63,403 bases of DNA from a virus: IMG/VR virus record IMGVR_UViG_3300026512_000012, positions 1-63,403 of that record; one strand, written 5' to 3'. Every line of letters begins with the position of its first letter. The stretch's first letter is position 1. The notes below the pieces were generated by a model. That model searched no databases and was not told the DNA's origin. It was given only the letters and a program-made list of their open reading frames with translations. Positions 16,381 through 25,009 of the stretch are shown here, in pieces. Position numbers and translations under genes: made by a program.

Positions 16381-17295
16381 ATGAGTAAACTTAAATTACT
16401 AACAGCTCTTGATTACAATAATGGTGAAAATGTAATTAAACCCAATCAATTTAGAATATCCGCATCGGGTATATCTAGATTTTTCACTAATACTAATCAA
16501 TGGTGGAGAGAAAATTTCTTAAATGAATCAGGATTTATATCCTCAACAGCATCAGTCTTGGGTACTTGTGTACATTACTGTGCTGAATGTTATGCTAAAA
16601 ATAAGACTATTTCTAAAGAAAATCAATTAGAAATTAATAACTATATTCTTAAACATACAGAGCCTGCTTATGAAGATTACAATGAGGAAATTTCTTTAGA
16701 AGTAATTGAATCACAGTATAAAGTTATGGCTATGAACCTTATTAATAATGAGCTTCAATCACATATGCCATCATTAGTAGAACCATTTATAGCTCATGAA
16801 GTATTGCCAAATATATTTGTAGGTGGTTCTATAGATGCTCTAGAAGGTGTCATTTTAGATGATAATGGTAATTTCAAACAAATAGGGCCTGCACTTATTA
16901 ATGATTATAAAACTACATCTTTAACACCTGCTAGAATACCTAAAGTATTAAAATATGAATATAAACTCCAATTACTTACATATGCTTGGGTACTTAAACA
17001 AAAAGGCATAACTGTTGATCGTATTAAAAATACATATATTACTCGTCAAGATATAAATAGAATAGGTAAAACAGGTAGGCCTCTTAAAGATTACCCATCA
17101 GAAATTATTACAATTATTGAAAATATAACTGATGAATCTATAGAGTATATAGATGGTATAATTCGTGTTATTGCTTCTAGTGTAGATCACTGGGATAAAT
17201 ATCCAGAGCATAGATACCTACTAGCACAAGATTGGAGATTACATCCAGATTATAAACAACCTACTAAACCAACAAGTGCCGAATTATTCGGTTAA
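16381..17295 (+). CDS. PD-(D/E)XK nuclease, Cas4/RecB-like
   Basis: 304 residues. The nuclease core is read from HEVLPNIFVGGSIDAL (Asp152), DYKTTS (Asp175 and Lys177 of the D-x-K motif) and QLLTYAWVLK, the Q-x3-Y motif of RecB-family nucleases. Near the N-terminus, FRISASGISRFF and GTCVHYCAECY match the opening of these enzymes. Cys in that segment may be chance, since a full iron-sulphur set is not evident. It should trim DNA ends in recombination, with the Sak4-like ATPase and SSB-like gene immediately downstream. Confidence 0.82.
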   Translation: MSKLKLLTALDYNNGENVIKPNQFRISASGISRFFTNTNQWWRENFLNESGFISSTASVLGTCVHYCAECYAKNKTISKENQLEINNYILKHTEPAYEDYNEEISLEVIESQYKVMAMNLINNELQSHMPSLVEPFIAHEVLPNIFVGGSIDALEGVILDDNGNFKQIGPALINDYKTTSLTPARIPKVLKYEYKLQLLTYAWVLKQKGITVDRIKNTYITRQDINRIGKTGRPLKDYPSEIITIIENITDESIEYIDGIIRVIASSVDHWDKYPEHRYLLAQDWRLHPDYKQPTKPTSAELFG

Positions 17296-17316
17296 TACAA
17301 CAACCGTAATGTTGTA
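17296..17316. promoter_or_regulatory. Short hairpin between nuclease and Sak4-like genes
   Basis: TACAACA (17296-17302) pairs with TGTTGTA (17310-17316) around a 7-base loop, directly after the nuclease stop and 29 bases before the next ATG. No T tract follows. It may stabilise the upstream message end. Confidence 0.4.
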
Positions 17317-17344
17317 AAACTAACATATTATAAAAGGATAATAT

Positions 17345-18064
17345 ATGGCAAACAAAAAACCAGGTGTTAAATTACTTTTAACAGGTCTCAGTTCAAGTGG
17401 TAAAACTAATGCTCTTAAAACATTAGACCCTAAGACATCCTTTGTTATATCAATCGATGGTAAGCATTTTCCATTTCCAATACCACACGCTAACTTCTCA
17501 ACATTTCCAGATATTAATGGTCTCATTAATGGTTATGAATCTAATGGTACTCATATTGATGGTATAATTGATAAGATTAATAAATTCAAAGAAGCTACTG
17601 GTAAATTACCAGAAACTATAGCTGTAGATACAGTATCTCGTGTATTTCAAATCATAGCTGATAATTGTAGTCAAACTTATAAAGGATTTACAATTCATTC
17701 TATGATTAGCAAGGAAATTGCTCAATTCAATCAATTTCTTGAAGTTACATTAGTAGGTAATGGTATGAATGTTATATCCACTACTCATGTAACACTTAAT
17801 CCAGATACAGGTACTTATGAGGATGCTTCATCAGGAGCTTATCGTAAATCAGGTGGAGCTATTTCTGTTCATGATCATGTAGCATTTTTTCATATTGTAA
17901 ATAAACAATATCAAGTAACACATAGATCACCAGGATTACCTTGTAGAACATTGTTACCACAAGATAAATTACCAGATACACAATCAGCAAATGATTATTC
18001 ATTGGCAGAACATATTAAATTGTTATCTGAAACAAATGGCGAAATAGAAAAGTTTGTATTTTAA
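17345..18064 (+). CDS. Sak4-like RecA-fold ATPase (recombinase)
   Basis: 239 residues. Walker A is GLSSSGKT with Lys20, and the second acidic strand is ETIAVDTVSRV. ISTTHVT, then a stretch with GAYRKSGGAISVHDH, follow as in the AAA_24/Sak4 group of short RecA-like phage proteins. These stimulate single-strand annealing together with an SSB, and here the next gene looks like that SSB. The length is typical of the family. The ribosome site is AAAAGGATAATAT. A role in phage homologous recombination is inferred from family and context. Confidence 0.8.
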   Translation: MANKKPGVKLLLTGLSSSGKTNALKTLDPKTSFVISIDGKHFPFPIPHANFSTFPDINGLINGYESNGTHIDGIIDKINKFKEATGKLPETIAVDTVSRVFQIIADNCSQTYKGFTIHSMISKEIAQFNQFLEVTLVGNGMNVISTTHVTLNPDTGTYEDASSGAYRKSGGAISVHDHVAFFHIVNKQYQVTHRSPGLPCRTLLPQDKLPDTQSANDYSLAEHIKLLSETNGEIEKFVF

Positions 18065-18101
18065 ATACTAAATTAATAAAAAATAATAAAAGGAAATAAA
18101 T

Positions 18102-18755
18102 ATGGCATTTATGACAATTGACAAATCAGCAGCAGGTGTTACTGAAAAAGACGGCAGTAAGTATATTAATACTTCAGGTATATATCCAGTAAAAATTAAT
18201 TTTGCTAGTGTAGTACAAGGAGATAATGGTGCAGTATCTGTAACATTTAATTTTGATTATGAAGGAGGTACATCAACACTTTATGGACTAGGTATTAAAA
18301 ACAATGATGGTTCAGATAACTTTAGAAAACCTATTCTAAATAAATTAGCTATTATAGCAGGACTTGAAGGTTCAATAGCTGATCCAGTAACTGAAACTAG
18401 AACAGTTGGTAAAGATAAAACAGCTAAAGAATTTATGGTTCTCCAAGATTTTACAGGACTTGAGTGTTTAGTTAGAGTTAAACAAACTTATTCACTTTAT
18501 AATGGTAAACTTCAAGATAGAAAGACTATTGAGGGATTTTATAGACTTGATGGTGCAACAGCAGAAGAAATTATCAATAATACTGAAATAGGTGTTAAAC
18601 TTAAGAAAGATAAAGAATATGCTGATGTAGTTATCTATGATAATGGTTTGACTGAAGAGAAAGTTAAAGAACTTAAAAAAGCTTCAGCTAATGGTACTGC
18701 AGCATCTGCTACAGCTAGTACAACTAAAGCACCTACTGCTAATCCATTTGCATAA
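18102..18755 (+). CDS. Single-stranded DNA-binding-like protein
   Basis: 217 residues. The first 150 are mostly strands, as in OB-fold or phage DUF669-like single-strand binding proteins. The tail is low-complexity Ala/Thr and ends PTANPFA, close to the acidic-hydrophobic tips of phage SSBs but without acidic residues at the end. It sits between a Sak4-like ATPase and a UvrD-type helicase, the usual place for a recombination SSB. Its stop overlaps the helicase ATG as TAATG. No sequence motif proves DNA binding. Confidence 0.65.
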   Translation: MAFMTIDKSAAGVTEKDGSKYINTSGIYPVKINFASVVQGDNGAVSVTFNFDYEGGTSTLYGLGIKNNDGSDNFRKPILNKLAIIAGLEGSIADPVTETRTVGKDKTAKEFMVLQDFTGLECLVRVKQTYSLYNGKLQDRKTIEGFYRLDGATAEEIINNTEIGVKLKKDKEYADVVIYDNGLTEEKVKELKKASANGTAASATASTTKAPTANPFA

Positions 18756-20248
18756 TGTATGATTGGACACAAGAACAGTTAAATATCTTTGAAGCAGTTG
18801 CTTCAAAGGTAGAAGGAGGTAACCTGCTACATGAGTTCATTAAGATCTCCGCTGTAGCAGGTTGACAAAGTTCATCTAAAACTACAGTATTAGTTGAAAT
18901 AGCTAAACGATTTAAACAATTTACACCATCTGGTACATTTAGATATCTTGTATTTGGTAATGCAAATGCTGCTGAAGCTAAACAGCGTTTTGGTAATACA
19001 GCTGAGTGTTCTACTTTACATTCTTTAGCATATCAAGCAGTAGTAAAACAATATAAATTAAAACTACCATTAGTTAATTTTATATCTTGGAAAAATACAT
19101 TACCTAAATTACGTCCAAAATATGAATATTTTATAAAAACCACAGAGCTTATAAATAATTTTTGTAATTCGAATAGTCTATCATTTAATGATTATTTAGA
19201 TGAAATATCTATAGATGATGATGAACCACATGCATTAGCTGCTAAAGATATTCTTACTGCAATGTATGATGGACAAATGCAAGCTACTCATAGTTTTTAT
19301 TTAAAATTATATCATATGGGTGTAATGGCTGGCAATATTAAGCCACATCCTACAGATATACTAGCAGTTGATGAGATAGGTGATGCCACTCCAATTACTA
19401 TTGATATTATTGAACAATACCCTGCTAAGCAAAAGATTATTGTAGGCGATCAAAAACAAGCTATTTTTAAGTTTATGGGATGTATAAATGGTTTTGATTA
19501 TTTCCATGATAAAGGTATTAAATTACCACTAACACAATCATTTAGAGTATCACAACCTATTGCAATTGCTATAGAAACTTTTTGTAGAGACTATATAGAC
19601 CCTGATATGGATTTTAAAGGAACCCCTAGATTGCTCCCTCCTGATACTTCAAAAGCTATTATTACTAGAACTAATACTCAACTTATAGATGAAATGATTA
19701 AATTAAATTTAGAATCTAAACCATATAAATTAACTTCTACTACTAAAATTAATCAAATCTTTAAATATCCATTATTTCTAGCATATGCTAAAGTAGGTAC
19801 AACTCAATATGATCCAGAATTAAAAGAACTTCAACAAGATGTTAATTTATGGGCTAGTATATTACCTGGACCTGATAAACCATCGCTTATGAAATTCTTA
19901 TTAGATGAAAATCAAGAGAATGAACAATTAAAAATAGCAGTAAAACTTATTCTTAAATATAGTAATAATACTGTTATAGAAACATACAAAAATGCTAATA
20001 AACATATTGGTATTGATTGTGATTTAACATTAACTACAGCTCATTCTAGTAAAGGTTTAGAGTTTTCACATGTACATATAGCTGATGATCTTAATAGGTC
20101 TATAGAACCTATTATAGAAGCTTTTAACAATGATTCTTCTTATGTACCAACCATTGAAGAACATACTGAACTTCTTTTATATTATGTTGCTGTTTCACGC
20201 AGCATATTTAAATTAACTAATGCTAAATGGCTTTTTCAAAACCTTTAA
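18755..20248 (+). CDS. UvrD/Dda-like SF1 helicase interrupted by in-frame UGA
   Basis: From ATG 18755 the frame runs 498 codons to TAA, with one UGA at codon 37 (18863-18865). The start MYDWTQEQLNIFEAV is the Q-motif type. Walker A reads AVAG-stop-QSSSKTT, and removing nine bases (UGA CAA AGU) restores AVAGSSKTT. Downstream motifs are intact: STLHSLAY, LAVDEIGDA, KIIVGDQKQAI, TQSFRVSQ, TTAHSSKGLEF and YYVAVSR. No start with a good ribosome site lies shortly after the UGA. Either the UGA is read through, or the gene was recently broken, or the base is a sequence error. The intact 460-codon remainder argues against old decay. Confidence 0.75.
18821..18863 (+). promoter_or_regulatory. Inverted repeat abutting the in-frame UGA
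   Basis: AACCTGCTACA (18821-18831) and TGTAGCAGGTT (18853-18863) are perfect 11-bp arms around a 21-base loop. The last base of the right arm is the first base of the UGA codon. A strong Shine-Dalgarno-like AAGGAGGT (18813-18820) touches the left arm, and an out-of-frame ATG begins at 18831. In mRNA this hairpin would sit just before the UGA. It could affect decoding, or mark a recombination scar. Confidence 0.65.
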
Positions 20249-20261
20249 ACTATTCATAAGC

Positions 20262-20276
20262 TTGTACACTGTACAA
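20262..20276. promoter_or_regulatory. Perfect hairpin/operator upstream of the HU gene
   Basis: TTGTACA-C-TGTACAA can fold as a 6-bp stem with a 3-base loop. It lies in the 93-base gap between the second helicase and HU, 65 bases before the HU start. N4-type virion RNA polymerase promoters are small hairpins with 3-base loops, so this is a candidate. A symmetric repressor operator is equally possible. TATGGT/ACCATA (20286-20309) forms a weaker dyad nearby. Confidence 0.45.
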
Positions 20277-20341
20277 TACAAATTCTATGGTTCAAGCGAT
20301 CGTACCATAAACGAAGTAGCCCATTCCTAAAGGAAAATTAT

Positions 20342-20632
20342 ATGAATACATTTACTAAAGCAAATTTAGTAGAAAGAATCGTAGAATCCAATGATATTGA
20401 ATCTAAAGCAGCTGCAAAGCGTGTTTTAGAACTTATTATTGAAGTAGTTAAAGAGCGTACAGCCGCAGGAGATAAAGTAGATATCTCAGGATTATGTTCT
20501 TTTAAACCGACTATTCAAGCAGCTCGCTCAGGTATTAATCAGTTAACTGGTAAGCCTTACAATAGCCCTGTTAAGAAAATTGTTAAAATTAAACCTTCGG
20601 CATCTTTTAAAAAGTTAATGGTAGACTCATAA
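20342..20632 (+). CDS. HU/IHF-family DNA-bending protein
   Basis: 96 residues, the normal HU size. The N-terminal helices are like NTFTKANLVERIVESNDI, followed by VDISGLCSFKP in the strand region and the C-terminal body strand VKKIVKIKPSASFKKLM. The usual flexible-arm sequence GRNPxTG is altered to ARSGINQLTGKPYNSPV. HU-like proteins bend DNA and could assist phage replication, recombination or transcription. The ribosome site is AAAGGAAAATT. The next gene overlaps its stop as TAATG. Confidence 0.85.
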   Translation: MNTFTKANLVERIVESNDIESKAAAKRVLELIIEVVKERTAAGDKVDISGLCSFKPTIQAARSGINQLTGKPYNSPVKKIVKIKPSASFKKLMVDS

Positions 20633-20973
20633 TGAGTTCTGCTGAAAGATGCATAGCAGAAGCTAAAGATGAAATACCGCAAAAGGGTATTAAATACGAT
20701 AATGATAAACTTCGTTATTCATTAATACCTCCAATTGCTCTTAGAGCTTTAGCTTCTATATTAACTTATGGTGCAAAAAAGTATACTCCTAATAATTGGA
20801 AATATCTTCCAAACGCTAAAGAGCGTTATACAGATGCTCTTTATCGTCATTTAGAAGCATACCGTAGTGGTAAAAAAGTAGATGAAGAATCAGGTAAACC
20901 TCATCTTCATCATGCATTTACTAATCTTATGTTTTTAATATGGTTTGAGGAAAATAAATGCCAATCCAGTTAG
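20632..20973 (+). CDS. dATP/dGTP pyrophosphohydrolase-like protein (DUF5664)
   Basis: 113 residues. The sequence KGIKYDNDKLRYSLIPP, then LTYGAKKYTPNNWKYL, then a helix with LYRHLEAYRSGKK and HLHHAFTNLMFLIWF fits the all-alpha phage family annotated as dATP/dGTP diphosphohydrolase. Members hydrolyse purine dNTPs to monophosphates and in some phages adjust pools for modified bases. It is next to ribonucleotide reductase, consistent with nucleotide control. I see no PurZ-like gene in the window, so base replacement is not shown. It overlaps the next gene by 16 bases. Confidence 0.75.
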   Translation: MSSAERCIAEAKDEIPQKGIKYDNDKLRYSLIPPIALRALASILTYGAKKYTPNNWKYLPNAKERYTDALYRHLEAYRSGKKVDEESGKPHLHHAFTNLMFLIWFEENKCQSS

Positions 20974-23231
20974 CAAAAAATAAACAACATAATGTGGTAA
21001 AGCGTAATAGTTCAATTGAACCATATTCATCTAAAAAATTAACTAAAGCTATTAATTGGTGTACTGATAATAATAAAGTATTAACTAAGACATTACTAAA
21101 TGCATTATCTATTAAAATTTATGATAAAATTAAAATTGATAAACTTTGGGATGAAGTTATAAATACTGCTTCTAATTTAGTATCAGAAATGTACCCAATT
21201 TGGGATAAAGTTGCTGAAAAAGCATATTTATTAAAAGTGTATAAAGAAACTTATAATAGTAATCCACCAAATAAATGTTATCCTAATTACTATGAAACTA
21301 TTAAAAAAGGTGTATCTGCAAATGTTTATACACCAGATCTTCTTACACACTTTACTGAAGAAGAGTTTATAACCTTAGGTGACTACATAGATGAAAGTAG
21401 GGATATAACTTTTCCTTTTATAGGTTTAATTACTTTAATGGATAAGTATGCTATTAATTATACCTTAACTAAAAAATTAGAATTACCTCAACATATTTAT
21501 ATGCGTGTGGCTATAGCACCATATTTATATGATAAATCTGAAAATAGATTAGAGAAAATAAAAAAAAGATATGATGATTTAAGTACATTCCTGTTTACAG
21601 AAGCTACTCCCAAAATGGTGAATAGTTTAACACCTAAACCACAATTAGCAAGTTGTGTATTAAATGAAGTTGATGATACAACTGAAAGTATTAATTATAC
21701 CGATACTGCATTATCAACTTTTAGTAAATATGGTGGTGGTTTAGCCTTAGATATTAGTAAATTACGATGCACATTATCACCAATAGGTAAAAATGGTGGT
21801 AGATCAGATGGTCCAATACCTTTCATAAAAAAATTTGAAGCTACCATAGGAGCATTTAATCAAAACGGTAAACGAAAAGGTGCTCTTGTTATTACATTCC
21901 CATTTTGGCATTATGATGTAAAAAATCTTCTTATGTTAAAAGATGCAGGAGGTAGTGAAGACACTAGAGCTAGAACTTTACAATATGCTATTAAATGGTA
22001 TCATATACTTACTACTCGTATTAAAGAAGATGGTTATATAACATTATTTGATCCAAAAGAAGTTCCATTATTAAATCAAACATATGGTGATAAATTTAAA
22101 AAAGCTTACTTAATGTATGAACAAAAAATAGGTATTAGAAAACAAAAAGTACCTGCTAGAGATTTAGCTTTTTTGATTAGCAAAATTAGATCAGAAACAG
22201 GAAATTTGTATATTACATTTGTTGATAATATTAATAAACAACGAATGACATATGCTCTAGTTTTTGCTTCTAATCTATGTCAAGAAGTTGTTTTACCTGT
22301 TAAAGCTAGTACAGACTTTACATCTAAAATTTTAATAAATTTTGAGACAGATAATGCATATACTATAAATACAGCTAAAACTGGTGAAATAGCTTTATGT
22401 AATTTATCATCTATAAATATTATGAAATGGATTAAGTTATCTCATATTAAAAAACAAGAATTTATACATAATTTATTAGAAGCTTCTGATAATTTAATTA
22501 CTCACCAATATTACCCTATTAAAGAGGGTGAGTATGCTAATAAACGACATAGGGCTATTGGTATAGGAGTATCAAACGAAGCTGCTTATGTGGCTAGTAA
22601 TAAATTGCTCTATACTGATAAAGAAACTGAGCTACTACTTCATGAATTATATGAAGATTTATCTTACTATATTTTAGAGGGTTCAGTAAAGTTAGCTAAA
22701 GAACGAGGTGCATATTCTACTTATAAAGATTCTTATTGGTCTCAAGGATTAATACCATTAGATTTATCATTATCTAAAATTACTTATGAGTATAAACATG
22801 ATTGGAGTTATTTACGACAACAGATAAAAAAATATGGAATTAGATTTTCATATCATATGGCTATAGCTCCTACAGCTACAAGTAGTCAGATAATCCGAGC
22901 TACAGAAGGTATAGAACCAGTTAAACAATTATCTATGATGAAAGAAGGTACTTATACTTTACCGATTTTAGTTCCTAATATTCAACAATATAGACAATGG
23001 TATCAATCAGCTTTTGATATTCCTATATCTACAACAAATACACTAAATAGTATTAGACAAAAATTTGTAGATCAATCCATATCATTTAGTCATTATTATC
23101 AAACTACTGATAGTAGTTTTGAAATAATTAATGATATTATTGATGCAGAATCAAAAGGACTAAAAACATTATATTATTTACAACCATTAAAATCAGATTT
23201 AATAAAAGGTTGTGAATCATGTTCATCTTAA
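20958..23231 (+). CDS. nrdA: Ribonucleotide reductase large subunit, class Ia
   Basis: 757 residues. An ATP-cone-like N-terminal region is followed by the ten-stranded barrel. The motifs are LASCVLNEVDD (first redox Cys), SNLCQEV with the radical Cys441 between Asn439 and Glu443, ALCNLSSIN (partner Cys), and the phosphate loop APTATSSQI. The C-terminal tail GCESCSS holds the CxxC redox pair (752 and 755). It reduces ribonucleoside diphosphates to deoxy forms for phage DNA synthesis, with NrdB from the next gene. A GAGGAAAATAA ribosome site lies inside the preceding gene. Confidence 0.95.
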   Translation: MPIQLAKNKQHNVVKRNSSIEPYSSKKLTKAINWCTDNNKVLTKTLLNALSIKIYDKIKIDKLWDEVINTASNLVSEMYPIWDKVAEKAYLLKVYKETYNSNPPNKCYPNYYETIKKGVSANVYTPDLLTHFTEEEFITLGDYIDESRDITFPFIGLITLMDKYAINYTLTKKLELPQHIYMRVAIAPYLYDKSENRLEKIKKRYDDLSTFLFTEATPKMVNSLTPKPQLASCVLNEVDDTTESINYTDTALSTFSKYGGGLALDISKLRCTLSPIGKNGGRSDGPIPFIKKFEATIGAFNQNGKRKGALVITFPFWHYDVKNLLMLKDAGGSEDTRARTLQYAIKWYHILTTRIKEDGYITLFDPKEVPLLNQTYGDKFKKAYLMYEQKIGIRKQKVPARDLAFLISKIRSETGNLYITFVDNINKQRMTYALVFASNLCQEVVLPVKASTDFTSKILINFETDNAYTINTAKTGEIALCNLSSINIMKWIKLSHIKKQEFIHNLLEASDNLITHQYYPIKEGEYANKRHRAIGIGVSNEAAYVASNKLLYTDKETELLLHELYEDLSYYILEGSVKLAKERGAYSTYKDSYWSQGLIPLDLSLSKITYEYKHDWSYLRQQIKKYGIRFSYHMAIAPTATSSQIIRATEGIEPVKQLSMMKEGTYTLPILVPNIQQYRQWYQSAFDIPISTTNTLNSIRQKFVDQSISFSHYYQTTDSSFEIINDIIDAESKGLKTLYYLQPLKSDLIKGCESCSS

Positions 23232-23240
23232 AGGAAATTT

Positions 23241-24335
23241 ATGGAATGTAAAAAAATCATATGTGTAAAAATAAAACCTAAAGATACAAAATTATTTTTT
23301 GGGGATTTTAATAATTATATTAGAATTAATCAGATTAAGTATCCACAATTTAAAAAATTATATGAACATTCTGAATCTAATACTTGGTTTATGAATGAAA
23401 TTGACTATACTTCAGATATAGCAGGATTTAAGACATTACCAAATCATGCTCAAAGAATGTTTAAATTAAATATTGTATATCAAACTTTAATGGACAGTGG
23501 TGTCACTAATATATTTGATTATATAGCTCAAATAACATCTGTTCCAGAATTGCAATATACTTATAAACGCATTAGTATTGAAGAATCTATTCATGCTGCT
23601 TCATATAGTAATGGTTTAGAAGTAGTTTTTGGGCAAGAAACGAATGATATTCTTGATCTTGTTTATTCAGATGAGCATATTCAAACTAGAATGATTAATG
23701 AGGTAAATGGTGCTGATAAATTTATTGATTTGTGTATCCATAAAAGTTTAATTAATGATGAAGCTAAAAAATCATTATTAACATTATTAGCAGCAACTTA
23801 TATATTAGAAGGAATTAAATTTCCATTTTCATTTTTTGTTACTTGGACTATTAATAAAGCTTATAATAATCCTATTCAAGGGTTTTCACGAGCTTTAAAA
23901 TTAATAGGCCATGATGAAATGACATTTCATACAGTAGTAGGTAAAACTGTTATTAATTTATTAAAGACAGATAAATATCAAGGATTTAAACATCTGTTTG
24001 ATAATGGTTGGTTTTCCAAAATGTTTAATTCATTACTGCAATTATCAGTACAACAAGAATTTGAATGGAACTCTTATTTACAACAAGAAGGTTCAATTCC
24101 TGGTTATACTAAGGATATTGGTAAACATTTTATTAAATATTGGGCAGATGTTCGTGCAAAAGATATTAAAGAATTACCATTATTTAATGAAAAATCTTCT
24201 GATATAATTGAATGGTATAACAAATATAGAAATCTTAATGGCACTACAACAGCATTACAAGAAGCAGATACTACTAACTATCAAAAAGGTAAATTAGTAA
24301 ATGATTTGAATAAATTTAATAAAGGAGTTAGATGA
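23241..24335 (+). CDS. nrdB: Ribonucleotide reductase small subunit, class Ia
   Basis: 364 residues, ferritin-like four-helix core. The di-iron ligands are in EIDYTSD, EESIHAASY (Glu115, His118), ILEGIKFPF and GHDEMTFH. The radical tyrosine is Tyr122, four residues after His118, as in E. coli NrdB. It generates the tyrosyl radical used by NrdA. It ends with TGA inside an ATGA overlap with the next gene. This is one of only two TGA stops I find, and a TAA follows in frame two codons later. Confidence 0.95.
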   Translation: MECKKIICVKIKPKDTKLFFGDFNNYIRINQIKYPQFKKLYEHSESNTWFMNEIDYTSDIAGFKTLPNHAQRMFKLNIVYQTLMDSGVTNIFDYIAQITSVPELQYTYKRISIEESIHAASYSNGLEVVFGQETNDILDLVYSDEHIQTRMINEVNGADKFIDLCIHKSLINDEAKKSLLTLLAATYILEGIKFPFSFFVTWTINKAYNNPIQGFSRALKLIGHDEMTFHTVVGKTVINLLKTDKYQGFKHLFDNGWFSKMFNSLLQLSVQQEFEWNSYLQQEGSIPGYTKDIGKHFIKYWADVRAKDIKELPLFNEKSSDIIEWYNKYRNLNGTTTALQEADTTNYQKGKLVNDLNKFNKGVR

Positions 24336-24634
24336 AACAACTAACATTTGAAGAATACATAAAGTTTTTAGACTTTACCGATAGGGTAAATGCTCTATTT
24401 AATGAAGCAGCTATTGAAGATGCTTCAACTCATATAAATGATATTGCAGGAGAATATATGGCAATTAACCCAACAGAACCAACAAAAACAGATAAAACTA
24501 TAAATAGGATAGATACTATACTTAATAATTATACTAAGCGATTAGTAACTGATTCTAAAGACAATATAGCACGCCCCGAAGTAATTCAAACACTATTAGC
24601 ATTAGCTCAGCTTAGAACACAATTAGGAGCTTAG
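24332..24634 (+). CDS. Unknown protein, 100 aa
   Basis: ATGA-coupled to nrdB, with AAAGGAGTTAG as ribosome site inside the nrdB end. It is a small, probably helical, slightly acidic protein without a known motif. The next gene starts immediately after its TAG. Position between nrdB and a MazG-like gene suggests the nucleotide operon but gives no function. Confidence 0.7.
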   Translation: MKQLTFEEYIKFLDFTDRVNALFNEAAIEDASTHINDIAGEYMAINPTEPTKTDKTINRIDTILNNYTKRLVTDSKDNIARPEVIQTLLALAQLRTQLGA

Positions 24635-25009
24635 GTGGAAAGTAAAAAACAATTTTACAATCAATTAGAACAGACTATTCGTTGGAACACAATCAGGGGT
24701 AACACCCCTGATACTTACTCTAAAGATTTAGAAGTATCTATGTTGCAAGAAGAGCTTAATGAATATAAAGAAGCTACAGATTTGTCTAATACTGTTAAAG
24801 AGCTTTTAGACATATTATTTGTTACTTATGGTACATTAAGTAAATTAGGTTTGCCATCTACAGCTATTGTTGAGTGCTATGGGACAGTTATTCAATCTAA
24901 CAATCAAAAGTCTAAAACAAAAAATGCTGCAGGTAAAATTACCAAATCAGTAAATTTTGTTAAAGCTGAACCACAAATAGCAAAAATACTTAAAAAGTAT
25001 TTTCTTTAA
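24635..25009 (+). CDS. MazG-like nucleotide pyrophosphohydrolase
   Basis: 124 residues from a GTG start. The acidic metal motif is EELNEYKEA (the EExxE type), followed about 14 residues later by KELLDILFVTYG (ExxD type), and a third helix IVECYGTVIQSNNQKS, as in all-alpha NTP pyrophosphohydrolases. Phage MazG homologues hydrolyse (d)NTPs or may lower ppGpp-like alarm signals. It is the last plus-strand gene, and its stop overlaps the stop of the convergent 1336-residue gene by three bases. Confidence 0.78.
   Translation: MESKKQFYNQLEQTIRWNTIRGNTPDTYSKDLEVSMLQEELNEYKEATDLSNTVKELLDILFVTYGTLSKLGLPSTAIVECYGTVIQSNNQKSKTKNAAGKITKSVNFVKAEPQIAKILKKYFL

Noticed and set aside
18755-18875. A programmed +1 frameshift at GGT TGA C, as in release factor 2
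   Set aside because: Shifting +1 leads to a TAG after about ten codons and loses the helicase frame.
20281-20320. GGTTCAAGC followed by GTACC as a tRNA T-arm
   Set aside because: No acceptor stem, anticodon arm or D-arm can be built in the 93-base gap.
324-25009. A non-standard code with UGA as Trp or Gly for the whole phage
   Set aside because: Except for the one helicase codon, no gene has an internal UGA, and TGG is used freely for Trp.
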